Shown here: piece by piece, positions 1 to 8,896 of the stretch
Numbering within the stretch: the stretch's first letter is position 1
Layout: each line of letters starts with the position of its first letter
Assembly (NCBI RefSeq): GCF_020829495.1
Contig: NZ_JAIVFQ010000039.1
Span: 1 to 63,931, forward strand
Source: Nostoc favosum CHAB5714
GTDB lineage: Bacteria > Cyanobacteriota > Cyanobacteriia > Cyanobacteriales > Nostocaceae
Direction of reading: 5' to 3'
Length of the DNA stretch: 63,931 nt
The notes under the pieces: model-generated
Database searches by the model: none
What the model was told of the DNA's origin: nothing
What the model saw: the letters and a program-made list of their open reading frames with translations, nothing else
Program-made: the position numbers and the translations under genes

Positions 1-868
1 GAGAAGGAGGATTTATTGATACTGGACAATACCTGATTTCTAAAGTCGCAGTTCTTTCTTTTCGCTTTTTAGTTTCAGGTAATTTAACCTCTTTGATAAA
101 CTGCACTTCCAGGGATGTTACATACTCCCATAAATAAGAGTTTTCTCCCGATAAACAACGATTTTGAGCGGCTCTGACAACTACACCTGTATTTTTATTT
201 TTACGTTGAAGTGCGAATACTTCTGCAATATCTCCTTCACGGTCAAAGACATGAATCACTCTTGTGAGTAGTCCACCATCAGGCATTTCTAAACCCTTAA
301 ATAATTTGTTTACTTTCTGAAAAGCTTCAACCCATCGATAAGATTCTTTCTCTTTAAAAGCTCTATTTTTGGCAATTAAACGTTCTTTCTTTAATCGCTT
401 TTTTTTTGCCGTAGATGTTTCCCCTGGTGGTGGAGATACCTTGTGCTGTCGATGCCACAATTTCTCCCATAATAGTCCTAGTGGCTGACCAAAATCTGGG
501 TCTAGTGCTAAAGAAGTATGTAAAATTAGTCCGTTCCCACCATTACCTGTAGGCCCATAATCATCTCTTTTTTCTAAGATTTTTTTGTAATCAAGATAAG
601 TTGTATCACCTACAGCTAATACTATTGGTATGCCATAAATTTCTAGAGAAGTCTGTTTAAAAGATGGTTGGGTCAATTTCTCAAAAGTTGTTTTGGGGTT
701 AGAAAAGAATTCGTAACCACGTTTTAGGTCACTAGCGCTTTGAAATATTTGTGATAAAGGCTCACCATATTTTACTTTTAAAACCTCCGCAATCAAAACT
801 GCTCTGTTGGTCAGACGTTTGTCACCAAAATCACAATTGCGGTACGGGTTTGCTTCTAATATTTTCAT
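1..868 (-). CDS. IS4-family (Tn5-like) transposase, 3' end cut by window
   Basis: The frame is open from an ATG at 868 to the window edge, about 289 residues. The N-terminus carries the Tn5-type DNA-binding signature DFGDKRLTNRA (Tnp_DNA_bind family). The first catalytic Asp lies in VGDTTYLDY and the second in VFDREGDI, matching the DDT and DREAD motifs of Tn5 transposase. The third acidic residue (YREKW region) lies outside the window. No stop interrupts the visible part, so it may be intact. It would catalyse cut-and-paste transposition of its own IS. The terminal inverted repeat was not identified. Confidence 0.85.
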   Translation of the reverse strand, partial: MKILEANPYRNCDFGDKRLTNRAVLIAEVLKVKYGEPLSQIFQSASDLKRGYEFFSNPKTTFEKLTQPSFKQTSLEIYGIPIVLAVGDTTYLDYKKILEKRDDYGPTGNGGNGLILHTSLALDPDFGQPLGLLWEKLWHRQHKVSPPPGETSTAKKKRLKKERLIAKNRAFKEKESYRWVEAFQKVNKLFKGLEMPDGGLLTRVIHVFDREGDIAEVFALQRKNKNTGVVVRAAQNRCLSGENSYLWEYVTSLEVQFIKEVKLPETKKRKERTATLEIRYCPVSINPPS

Positions 869-934
869 TTGCACCCCAAAATACTACACTACAAGCACCT
901 TATATTAGAGGACGCAAATCATCTTAAGTTCAAA

Positions 935-969
935 GGATTGGTTCGCGACGACGTATCGCGAACCAATCC
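935..969. repeat. Perfect 14-bp hairpin, palindromic repeat
   Basis: GGATTGGTTCGCGA and its exact reverse complement flank a 7-nt loop. It lies between the transposase and the next minus-strand gene. There is no clear T-tract, so a palindromic dispersed repeat fits better than a simple terminator. Confidence 0.6.
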
Positions 970-1040
970 CCTTTTCCACATCCCGTGAAAAGTCAGATTT
1001 TCAGATAGAGTCTAAATCCCATTTGAAATCTTTCCTATTT

Positions 1041-1340
1041 TTAATTTTTTCGGGTTTTCGATGCTCTTTGTCGAAACTCGCTTTCTATATCAGCTAAAGT
1101 ATGCTCTCTAGCTAGAGAGCGAATCTCTTGAAGTACTGCGATGTGGCACTCGTATAGCTTGGCGTAACCATCTAATCCACCTGTCTTTTCATTGGTGAAT
1201 TTCTTGAATTCCGGCAAGTACTTACGAGCTATATTCAAATAGGCTTGTAGTTGCCTTGCAGATACTTTTGGTGTCAGCAAGGACGCAACTTCTAATCTTG
1301 TTAGTTCTTCATGCTGGCAGGACAACCCCCTTGTTTCCAT
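1041..1340 (-). CDS. Small plasmid-type protein with helical N-terminal segment
   Basis: This 99-residue protein is not assigned to a named family. It is charged and predicted mostly helical. The segment LTRLEVASLLTPKVSARQLQAYLNIARKY resembles a MerR/AlpA-like helix-turn-helix that recognises a conditional number of helices, and the C-terminus is basic. The next gene upstream on the same strand also encodes a small HTH-like protein. A DNA-binding or accessory regulator role is an inference from composition only. Confidence 0.5.
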   Translation of the reverse strand: METRGLSCQHEELTRLEVASLLTPKVSARQLQAYLNIARKYLPEFKKFTNEKTGGLDGYAKLYECHIAVLQEIRSLAREHTLADIESEFRQRASKTRKN

Positions 1341-1476
1341 TAGTGCTTAGAACTTCTTGGAACTTCTAACTACATATAAAAATACCCGCTTTTTTGGGGT
1401 TGGTAATTGGCATTTGCAATAATACAGAAAATTCTTTGTGCGACCATTTACTGGGGAGTTATTTTAGAAAAAATCT

Positions 1477-1704
1477 TTACCCAGTAAGCATTTCAGAGAT
1501 TAGATATCTTTTTCCTGGAACTTTCCCTTGATTTGTCCACTTTTCATCTAACAGGGCGCAAAGTTGATAGACAACAAAGTGCGGGTTCCGTTTCGCTTTT
1601 CCTTCTAGACTCCAACTACGAACTGTAAAGTCTGCGTATCCCAAAAGACGTGAAAGTTCCGGGTAGGTTAATTTCCATTTTTTCTTAAATTCTATTGGGT
1701 GCAT
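1477..1704 (-). CDS. Small putative helix-turn-helix protein
   Basis: This 75-residue protein reads FKKKWKLTYPELSRLLGY, then a second helix DFTVRSWSLEGKAKRNP, as in a Cro/XRE-like helix-turn-helix where the recognition helix follows LLGY. The C-terminus is not recognised. The start is the ATG at 1704. It sits alone with a 135-bp gap to the next gene downstream. It is probably a plasmid transcriptional regulator, but no target site was identified. Confidence 0.5.
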   Translation of the reverse strand: MHPIEFKKKWKLTYPELSRLLGYADFTVRSWSLEGKAKRNPHFVVYQLCALLDEKWTNQGKVPGKRYLISEMLTG

Positions 1705-2295
1705 AGCACTTATTCAGATATTTGCATGATGGCCTATTCTATATTTGTAGCATAATTAGTTCGTCTTTTATTAATGTGCCGTCTGGAAAATATGAGATAT
1801 TTTGTCATCTTTTTTTACCTTAATCTTTGGGCATCAGACCATTAGCTACTACTAGCCAAAACGCACTTATCTATAATAAAAATATGTACTCAGATATATT
1901 AATTTTTACAAATCGTTTCAATTATAAAAACAAAGTTAATTAGAATGATGCTCCCCAGGCGATTGGCTAATATGGCAGGGGAGCATCAATGACTTGTCGC
2001 TGATTTGTCTTTGCATTTATTTGAAATACATCAACTACAAACAACTCTAATCCACTCGGAGCATCAATACTCGCACTATATTGTTCGAGAAATGCTCTTC
2101 TTCCCAAAACTGCCAAACTTCTACCATCTTTCTATTATTCAGAACGATATCAATATTCCATATCTGCCAATGGCAAAGAAATCGACAAAGGTACGGAAAC
2201 AATCCGTACTTCCGCCTCTTGATTTTTCACTTTTATTTGTTATATATTACTAAATTTGCTTTGATTGTCTAGCTCTTGTATGACACCCAAACTTC
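1705..2295. other. Intergenic, AT-rich, with a 10-bp inverted repeat
   Basis: No convincing gene. A perfect inverted repeat GATGCTCCCC (1947-1956) / GGGGAGCATC (1978-1987) separated by 21 nt lies here and could be a terminator stem or an element end. Two overlapping short open frames at 2005-2272 lack a ribosome site and family features and were not accepted. Confidence 0.4.
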
Positions 2296-2559
2296 ATGAA
2301 TAGCCCCTTTCCTTTATCACCTCCCCAAAAAGCAATCGAGTCATTATTAGCATTGCGAGATTACTACGCGCCTCTTGCAGAAGAGTACGAAAAATTATAT
2401 ACCTTAGCCAAAGCAAATCTCACTCATGTAGAAGCTCTATTATCTAACTGGCCTTTGACTGAGGAGGTGGATAATGATAATGAAGAATTCACCTCTGAAA
2501 AAGGAAAAAACTTCTTCTTATTCTTTTTAACTTTTTACACTCTTTTTGACTCGCGCTAA
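2296..2559 (+). CDS. Hypothetical small helical protein
   Basis: This 87-residue protein has a helical heptad-like core (KAIESLLALRDYYAPLAEEYEKLYTLAKANLTHVEALLSNW, residues about 12-52), then an acidic linker and a hydrophobic tail rich in Phe. The acidic and hydrophobic tail may reflect a frameshift near 2500, because the tail is unlike the core. No family is recognised. It opens a small plus-strand group with the gene at 2755. Confidence 0.4.
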   Translation: MNSPFPLSPPQKAIESLLALRDYYAPLAEEYEKLYTLAKANLTHVEALLSNWPLTEEVDNDNEEFTSEKGKNFFLFFLTFYTLFDSR

Positions 2560-2754
2560 GAAACTGGCGATTGTCATTGGTTCCAAGAAAGCTATTTCCC
2601 TTACTGTGCGTTTTACTGATGACGGGCATCGATACACGAGGTTATGTTCTAGGTTAGCTTCAAGCACCAGGGCGACCGTCAGCCCCAATCTGAAAACGGA
2701 TCTTCACTGGGAGCTGACGTATAGCACAAGTTAGCCTTGCGCCACCACACCACT

Positions 2755-2946
2755 ATGACTACTACTAAAATTTACTCACTTATCTGCATCAACAACTCTA
2801 TTTTGGTCGTATTTTACACTCAAGCGCATTGCTGGCAGTTTCGGATCATTAATGACGATGGTGCAGTGTTTGGCGAACAAAAGCTTTACTATACGCCTCT
2901 TGCGGCTCTTACTGCTGGGCGTGATTGGATATGCTTTGGTGGATGA
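2755..2946 (+). CDS. Small conserved-looking hypothetical protein
   Basis: This 63-residue protein contains WQFRIINDDGAVFGEQKLYYT followed by AALTAGRDWI, a compact strand-rich fold of the kind seen in short uncharacterised Nostoc proteins. The ATG at 2755 is preferred over an upstream frame start because the similarity-like portion begins at KIYSL. A clear terminator follows at 3032-3066. The function is unknown. Confidence 0.5.
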   Translation: MTTTKIYSLICINNSILVVFYTQAHCWQFRIINDDGAVFGEQKLYYTPLAALTAGRDWICFGG

Positions 2947-3031
2947 AGAGGCGATCGCTATGTTCACCAATCCACCTCTGCCTGAGCAGTAGTTGAAAGA
3001 ATATGAAGATGTAATTGTACTAAAATTTATT

Positions 3032-3066
3032 CCCCAAACCTTTTGCTCAGGTTGGGGTTTTTTGTT
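3032..3066 (+). terminator. Rho-independent terminator
   Basis: CCCCAAACC and GGTTGGGG form a stem with one bulge around a short loop and are followed at once by a run of T. It ends the plus-strand unit containing the gene at 2755-2946. Confidence 0.75.
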
Positions 3067-3252
3067 CGCTTGTTATATATTTGCATCTGTGGGAATCACC
3101 AAGAGTGCTTAGTTAGATGAATCATTGTGTTAATAATTGCAAACAAAGCGCAGATCAACTCACTGTCCAACTTACGAACAGCGATCACCTGGGCGTGAGC
3201 GCTTGAGCCATCGCATCCAAAGACTACTGCTTAACTTACACTTTTAAAATCT

Positions 3253-3486
3253 ATGGCTATTCCAGCAACACAGTTAAAGATCGGGCAATCGGTGAAGTAT
3301 CTAATCGGCACTCGAAGCGGTATGAGTGCGGCAATAACCGATATCAGCAAATCATCTCTTAGTCTCAAAAATACTCATATTGTTACTTTGACCTTTGATG
3401 ATGATTCACTACCAAATCACTTAAAAACACAACAACTAACTGTTTATGACGAATTGCTTGAAGGTTGTGAAATAATCACATTTTAA
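3253..3486 (+). CDS. Hypothetical 77-residue protein
   Basis: A short strand-rich protein: IGQSVKYLIGTRSGMSAAITDIS then VTLTFDDDSLP. The pattern suggests an SH3-like small beta barrel, but no family is recognised. It stands alone, facing the minus-strand ribbon-helix-helix gene, with 69 bp between their 3' ends. Confidence 0.45.
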   Translation: MAIPATQLKIGQSVKYLIGTRSGMSAAITDISKSSLSLKNTHIVTLTFDDDSLPNHLKTQQLTVYDELLEGCEIITF

Positions 3487-3555
3487 AAAATGAAAATTGG
3501 TAACAGCAACAGTAGAGCGCACATCCGCTGCCACAAGTTGAAATTAATCAAAATA

Positions 3556-4251
3556 CTAACTTGCTGGCTGATATAATCCCGTATTTTCGTTTAATTCCCA
3601 CCCAATACCGGATCTATCTTTGCCCTTACACCATGCTACAAAAAGCGGTGGGGGGAGTTTAATTCGCTCCTTGCGTACACTTTCTTCACTGACGCCAAGT
3701 CTCTTGGCTAAACCTTCTTCAGTTAACGGTTGCATTCTAGGAGTATGCGCTTTGAAGGATGAATTATTGTAGTACGATTTCTGTCCTCGCTTTTGTTGGT
3801 TGTTGAGATAGTCTTGAATTTTAATGATCGCCTCAGCCAACTGTGTCATTCGGGCACACATCCCCTCCACTTTTTGTTCTAAATTGGCGAGATTATCAAT
3901 TGCTGTGGTTTGGTTGCTATTAGATTCATTTAAAAACTCTGACTCGAGCTTATCAAGTCGTGAGCAAATAGCTCTTATCGTTTCATTATTTGGACTACTG
4001 TGACTTTTATTACTCACAATTAAGTACTTCTCTACACTTGCCTTAATCTTTGAGTCTAAGCGTTCGTCTAAATCGTTACCACCTATTGCATCAAGCTTAT
4101 CTTGGGAATCGCCTAAGTAGAGATCGATAAATTCGAGCAGCGTCGCTGTTGCTGTTGTGCCTTTTGAGTTGCAACAGGCGATAAACTGCTCCCACTTCCT
4201 TTGGTCACAGTTGAAAGATGCCAGCTTTTTTTTACGCCCTGTATTGCTCAT
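3556..4251 (-). CDS. Ribbon-helix-helix-like plasmid DNA-binding protein
   Basis: A 231-residue protein. Residues about 8-50 (LASFNCDQRKWEQFIACCNSKG then TATATLLEFIDLYLG) look like a ribbon-helix-helix fold: one strand then two helices. The middle is charged with a coiled-coil stretch. The C-terminal part (EEGLAKRLGVSEESVRKER) looks like an AlpA/MerR-type helix-turn-helix. It starts ATG at 4251, or GTG at 4257, only a few bases after the stop of the 48-residue frame at 4261-4407, so the two are probably co-translated. A 22-bp perfect palindrome lies just upstream. A partition (ParB-like) or copy-control role is inferred. Confidence 0.6.
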   Translation of the reverse strand: MSNTGRKKKLASFNCDQRKWEQFIACCNSKGTTATATLLEFIDLYLGDSQDKLDAIGGNDLDERLDSKIKASVEKYLIVSNKSHSSPNNETIRAICSRLDKLESEFLNESNSNQTTAIDNLANLEQKVEGMCARMTQLAEAIIKIQDYLNNQQKRGQKSYYNNSSFKAHTPRMQPLTEEGLAKRLGVSEESVRKERIKLPPPLFVAWCKGKDRSGIGWELNENTGLYQPAS

Positions 4252-4260
4252 GTTCACGTG

Positions 4261-4407
4261 TCATCTAGGTAAACTGGGACTGGCCACGCTTATTAAATCG
4301 TGTAATTCATCATGATGAATTACCTTGATAGTATCATCGCCAAATGTGTCAGCGCATTCTTCAAGCGATGGTTTTTGTAAAGAGATGCTACTGCCAACGG
4401 CTACCAT
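4261..4407 (-). pseudogene. Small frame upstream of RHH gene, possible ParA C-terminal remnant
   Basis: A 48-residue frame from ATG 4407 to TGA 4261 ends just before the start of the ribbon-helix-helix gene. It reads SISLQKPSLEECADTFGDD then IKVIHHDELHDLI. Upstream, a different frame reads KAILQVFKPEIIFDRQW before a stop, so a longer gene has probably decayed by frameshift. Position before an RHH gene would suit a ParA-type partner, but no Walker motif survives here. The identity is inference. Confidence 0.35.
4302..4323. promoter_or_regulatory. 22-bp perfect palindrome, likely operator
   Basis: GTAATTCATCA followed by its exact reverse complement gives a 22-bp dyad with no spacer, 50 bp upstream of the RHH gene start. 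Ribbon-helix-helix proteins commonly autoregulate through such dyads. It also lies inside the 48-residue frame. Confidence 0.55.
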
Positions 4408-4607
4408 TGGCGATCAAAAATTATCTCAGGCTTAAACACTTGCAGGATTGCTTTATCTAATTTTTGCTCATCGAAACAGTGCTGAGTACCTAGTTAGATT
4501 GCTGAGTAAGAAAGCAATAATTGCATCCAGTACAGTAAGTCTGTACCCCTACGGGGATCTTGCTACGCATAGCGTCTCTAAAAGTTGCCCCTGCTTTTAA
4601 GCCCTGG

Positions 4608-5093
4608 TGTCCATTAAAGAATTAGTTGTCAGTTTTAAATAATTAGTGTCCAAACGCTCGATTTTTTAGCTCTGTGCAATTTAAATGATGGTCTAGCTCT
4701 GTAAATCCAGTTTTTTAAAATTAATGTCCCTTTCACTTACAACAAAGGCCCTCATTATCCACTCAAGCTTTTCCAGTAAAATCGCGATCTGGCTTCCCGA
4801 GCGAGTTTCTGACACTATACTTTGGGTTAGGCTGATACTAAGCCTAAGCGATCGCTGCGCCACGAGATAACCGCAATAGTCAATACCTTATTCGGATTTC
4901 CCAAAAAAAAGGCATTTAATCATTTAATTCTTGAGGAGTCAGTTTTAAGAGAAAAGGCATTTACTTGTTTAAAACCATTCAAAGAATATACGAGTTGCTA
5001 AAAGACCGAAATCTCCGTATTAATAAGCTTTATAGCCTCTTACACAGCAAGACATTAATTACTTAAAATTGACAAATAATTCTTTAATAGACA
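4608..5093. mobile_element. ~486-bp cargo-free element with TnsB/Tn7-like ends
   Basis: The left end (4608-4650) and the reverse complement of the right end (5051-5093) match at 38 of 43 positions by eye. Both begin TGTC and carry TGTC motifs about 20 bp apart (at +1, +20 and +40), preceded by TTA-rich sequence such as ATTAGTTGTC and ATTAATGTC. Terminal TGT plus spaced repeats is the arrangement of Tn7, Tn5053 and type V-K CRISPR-transposon ends. The interior has no gene. No 5-bp duplication was seen (flanks CCTGG and ACATC). The family assignment is inference. Confidence 0.6.
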
Positions 5094-5914
5094 ACATCAT
5101 AAACTAACTCGCAATCACCTAAAGTTCCTTCGCCCATCAGGGAGCATCTTGGCTTCAGGCACTTACAAGTAATAAAATGCCCAGCCGTATCAAGGATATT
5201 TTGGCTACACAACTATATTTCTGGCGCTTTCGCCCTTCTCCCAAAGGGAGACGCACTCGCGTTCGGGGCGAAAGCTAGGCTCATAGCATTTTATTATTTG
5301 GATCTCCCTCACCCTGAAAATTGATTCAGGACAAGTTCGGAATCAATCGGAGAAAAGTTTGAGTTTTTGGTACGCAAGTTTTACCCGTCCGTTTTTTGAA
5401 GAATTTTTTATAGAGGAATTAAACCACTCTCAAAAAATAAACTTAAAATGACTCTATAGTTTTATGGCGTGATAGCGATTAGATAGCGGGCTATTCCGAT
5501 AAGCTTGATTTGGCATGAAAGCAACAGATGCAGGAAAGAATTTTGTACAAGTTTCTTAAAATAAGCACCTTTGCCCGTTTTCTTTGACCCCAACCTACAC
5601 CTGTAATATTTGTGTAGTTAACTGTTAGGAGTATGCTCTTTAACCTGTTGCATTACTTCTTAACTATAAAGTCATTTTTAGTTTATTTTTTTTATCGATT
5701 TTTAGGTTTTTCTTTTAAAGGTGTATTTTTAGGGGGAACCACAAAAAAAGATACCAGCCGTGTTCTTAATTGCTTGTTGTGTGGCGTGGATCTCGATCAT
5801 ACTTTTGTATCTTTCTTTATGAGCGGGTAAGTGCCTTACCACCCAAATCGGGAAAATTGGCTTGCATGAAGATGAAGCGATCGCCTCGCTCCTGTGCTAC
5901 TTGGGACGTTTATC
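5094..5914. other. Intergenic with palindromic repeat
   Basis: No accepted gene. At about 5233-5277 a GC-rich palindromic repeat with arms GCTTTCGCCC and GGGCGAAAGC resembles Nostoc short dispersed repeats. A frame at 5633-5830 (65 codons, Phe-rich) has no proper ribosome-site spacing and no family features. Confidence 0.4.
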
Positions 5915-5959
5915 AAGCGTGCCAAGTAGCAAAGCGTGCCAAGTAGCAAAGCGTGCCAA
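5915..5959. repeat. 17-bp tandem repeat, 2.6 copies
   Basis: AAGCGTGCCAAGTAGCA occurs at 5915-5931 and 5932-5948, then 11 bases of a third copy. There are no spacers, so it is not a CRISPR array. Confidence 0.8.
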
Positions 5960-5988
5960 TGTTAGAAGTTAAAAAAACTTGCTGAAGG

Positions 5989-6548
5989 TTATCTCCTTCG
6001 GGGAGTATAGGAAATATCTAATTTTTCCACAGCCCTACGTTTAGGCTCCTCTCCTCGGCGGTCATACTTGGAAGTTGTCGCAGGCGTTGCATGTCCGGCT
6101 AATTTCTGGACAGTGACAATATCAGTGCCACAGTCTAGCAGGTCTGAGCAGAATGTCCGGCGAAAGTCATGGGGAGAAAATGACTCAACCCCAGCTTCAG
6201 TAGCCCGTTTTCGCACAATCAGCAGTACCGCTTGAGAAGTCATGCGTCGCAGCTGTACTTCTCCGCCTTTGCGAATCGGACACAACAGCGCTCCAGCTTT
6301 GCGACCCCGAAGCAACAGCCAATCTTCTACCAGCGTATGGCCGCAGTGTGCTGATAGCGTAGCGCTGCCCAGTCGAGAGTATAAGCATCACACTCCCCAT
6401 TGGTGAGTAAAGAAGCGATTTTGTTTAATGCCTCTTCCATTGTCCGCTTAGAACCTAGCGACAGCACAGACAGGTACACCGCAGCCGGGTGAATTGTCAA
6501 AGATGGGGGATTGGTCAGAACTAATGATGTAACTGACTGGCGGGGCAT
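5989..6548 (-). pseudogene. Tyrosine recombinase with internal deletion
   Basis: The 5' part (ATG 6548 to about 6340) encodes a phage-integrase N-terminal helical domain (LSLGSKRTMEEALNKIASLL). The 3' part encodes the catalytic C-terminus: HDFRRTF with the second Arg, LAGHATPATTSKYDRR with the conserved His and Tyr. The two parts are in different frames and meet near 6340. The middle of a normal ~300-residue enzyme, including the first catalytic Arg, is missing, so it cannot be active. It lies 81 bp downstream of the replication gene on the same strand, as in plasmid resolution modules. Confidence 0.8.
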
Positions 6549-6629
6549 TTGCTTATCAGAACTGTCCTTCTCATAAGTAATTTTCCCACCAATGGCGACA
6601 CCGCGATCGCCTTGCTCCCAATTAATCCC

Positions 6630-8345
6630 TCACCCCTCCATTGGCAACACCTCTTCATTCAGCAAGGCATAAAATTCCGGGACTTGAGATTCCACAAGTC
6701 GCAGCTCATTTGCCGCGATCGCCTCAAGTTCCAGTACCGTCTCCCAGCGCAAATCACTCTGCCATCGCTTGAGAATGCCTTTGATTGCGTCCACTCCACG
6801 AGAAATACCAGAGCGAAGTATTTCTACGCAGTGGAGTAGCGTAATTCGATCGGTCGGAGGCGGTTCGGGAGCAGGGGAGCAGGAGGGCAGGGGGGCAGGG
6901 GGGAAAGAAATTATACAAAAACTCTCCTCAACTCCTCTGCTCCTCTGCTCCTCTGCCCCTCTGCTCTCATCGGTAGTATCCTCCCCTTGGCAATGGGAGT
7001 TCCCTATAGCATCAGGGGGGGGGACGGATACGGGCTGCTGATTAGGGTTTACACTATACACAGCAGGGGTTTGGGGGGCATAATAGGTTCGATTTTCTTT
7101 TTGATTACGCTTTTCTACGCGATGAGCAATTACATGCATTGCAAATTCTAATTCCTCTTTAGATAAAGAGAAAAGTTTCACCTGTTGACCCCGTTTACCC
7201 TGCTTACGGAAAGTCAGTTTTAGCCCCAGCTGCTCTAGCATTATGGCCAGCAACCAAATAGGTTTACAGTCACCCGGAATAGTAAACCCAAGAATTGCTT
7301 TGACCTGAGCTGCACAATGTATAGCGATCTCCCTCATCTTGAGTAAGGTGGAATCGTCGGCGGTAAATTCCTCACCCCTCACTAGGCGCTTAAGAATCTG
7401 ATGCAGTCCCAGGTTAAATCTAGCCAGCCAGCGTGCGGAATAATTGCCCCAGTCGATGCACAAAGGTAGATTGTCGCGCTCGGTGCGGTCTTTTTGGGTG
7501 ACAATTGTTGGTGGGGTAGGATAAGTTTGCCCAGTTTTGGGGTCAGTAAACGATTCTTCGGGTGGGGCTAAAATGGCCTCAAGTCCAGCGATCGCTCTAA
7601 TTAAGCGGCCACCTTTATCCATTTCTACGAGTGATTCGGTTACTTCGATGCCGTAAGAATCAGAAATGCGGAACTTTTCACATTCAAAAATTTCATTAGG
7701 GTCAAGGTAATCTTTGCTCTGACGGGCGCGGTACTCACTCAAAGAAATATTCTTAGCCTTGGCAACAGCCGAATTGTGGGCACTATCCAAAGCTTGTGCT
7801 GCTGCTTTTAGACTTTCAAGAGATTGAGGATCTGAATCATTTCCCACATATATAAATGTATTGCCCATTTCTGTGAGGAGCGATCGCAAGTCATCGCGCA
7901 GATTATTGAGAGAATAGTGGCGGTTAGCCATAATTTGACAATAGGCATCTAAGGCCCAATCTTTCTCCGCTCCCCGCTTACCCGTTTCTCTGTCAATTCG
8001 CAACAGAAAAGCGGTCATTTCATTGGTTTGGAGCAAGCGCTCTTTAATCTTGGATGCGTTTGTATCCTTGTAACCAAAGGGAGGACGCGGGGCCACCCAA
8101 ATATGAAACGGGACTTTTGGACGATAACGGTACAGTTGCTGGGCACACTCAGTAGCTGTCTGGCTTACGCCGTGAAAGACACCGAACACTAAATCAAAAT
8201 GATACTCAGAAATATCGACACCAGTCCCCAGGCTAGGGGAAGTGAACAAGGCATCAAAGTTTTTGACGGCGTTGGTGATATCTTTGATGAAAGCGACATT
8301 CTCATCACTGCCAGAATTATCGGAATGAACCGACCAAATGCGCCA
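6630..8345 (-). pseudogene. CyRepA1-family plasmid replication protein, 5'-truncated
   Basis: The open frame runs upstream past the TTG at 8249 to a repeat insertion near 8345. SVHSDNSGSDENVAFIKD and FTSPSLGTGVDISEYHFDLVFG followed by AQQLYRYRP match the C-terminal helicase motifs V and VI of cyanobacterial CyRepA1 replication proteins. The N-terminal primase-like (DUF3854/TOPRIM) half and the Walker A motif are absent. The C-terminus contains a low-complexity in-frame insertion (6861-6972). The protein is probably non-functional, so the replicon should need another initiator. Family identity is recalled, not searched. Confidence 0.65.
6861..6972. repeat. Purine/pyrimidine repeat inserted in frame
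   Basis: Repeated GGGGAGCAGG-like units are followed, after a short AT core, by the inverted CTCCTCTGCTC-like units. It adds a Glu/Arg/Ser and Pro/Ser-rich stretch to the CyRepA1 C-terminus without breaking the frame. Confidence 0.65.
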
Positions 8346-8470
8346 TGAAGCCCTACGGGCTGGGTAAGGGGTAAGGGGTAAGGGGGAAAGGGTGGAGGAA
8401 TCTGTTAATTCTTCCTTTTCCCCTTCCCCTTTCCCCTTTAAAGAGCCAAGTTCACTTGGCGAACTACTAG
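8346..8470. repeat. MITE-like dispersed repeat interrupting the replication gene
   Basis: GGGTAAGGGG repeats and the inverse CCCCTTTCCCC surround a short core, and the right end reads TTCACTTGGCGAACTACTAG. The same right end and internal GGGTAAGG units occur at 41780-41898, so it is a dispersed family. It separates the two parts of the replication gene. Confidence 0.65.
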
Positions 8471-8728
8471 ATTCTTCGTATTTGATAGTAAAGGATTTGT
8501 CGAGTTTTTTGATAAAACGCTTACCGCACTACCAACTGTCATCTCATGGTATTCGGCAAGCGTGAGATTGTTTGGGTATTCAATTGGGTGTTCCCTCTGC
8601 TCAACTGATACCTTGCAATCTGGTTTAGGCTCAAAGAACTCTTTGTTGCCACCGTTAAGTGCAATATAAGTTGTTGTATTCACTTTTCTCCTAAATTTTT
8701 CCATGACTTTGTGAGCGACTTGCAGCAC
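8438..8728 (-). pseudogene. Truncated protein running into repeat
   Basis: A 96-codon frame whose last residues (VVRQVNLAL) come from the right end of the dispersed repeat. The likely native part begins at MEKFRRKVNTT (8704). I do not recognise it. Because it lies directly upstream of the CyRepA1 remnant on the same strand, it may be the 5' end of that gene with the middle deleted. Confidence 0.4.
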
Positions 8729-8754
8729 CTATGCCGCAGTCAACTCGCTTCGCT

Positions 8755-8884
8755 CCAATTCAAAATTCAAAATTTAAAATTCAAAATGATAACCACATAA
8801 ATAAATTTAGGGGCTTGCATTCTTATTAAAGAATTCAAAATTATTTCTTTAATTTTGAATTTTGCATTTTGAATTTTGAATTTC
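8755..8884. repeat. Inverted AT-rich ATTCAAAAT repeat
   Basis: Iterated ATTCAAAATTCAAAAT on the left and its inverse TTTGAATTTTG on the right surround a ~60-bp core. This is a typical dispersed cyanobacterial intergenic repeat able to fold into a long hairpin. Confidence 0.65.
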
Positions 8885-8896
8885 ATTAAATGGTCA

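Noticed and set aside
2005..2272. Two overlapping short frames
   Set aside because: No ribosome site and no family features; mutually overlapping in different frames.
5633..5830. 65-codon Phe-rich frame
   Set aside because: Ribosome-site spacing is too short and composition is like translated AT-rich noncoding DNA.
5915..5959. Possible CRISPR repeat
   Set aside because: The 17-bp units are directly tandem without spacers, and no cas gene is near.
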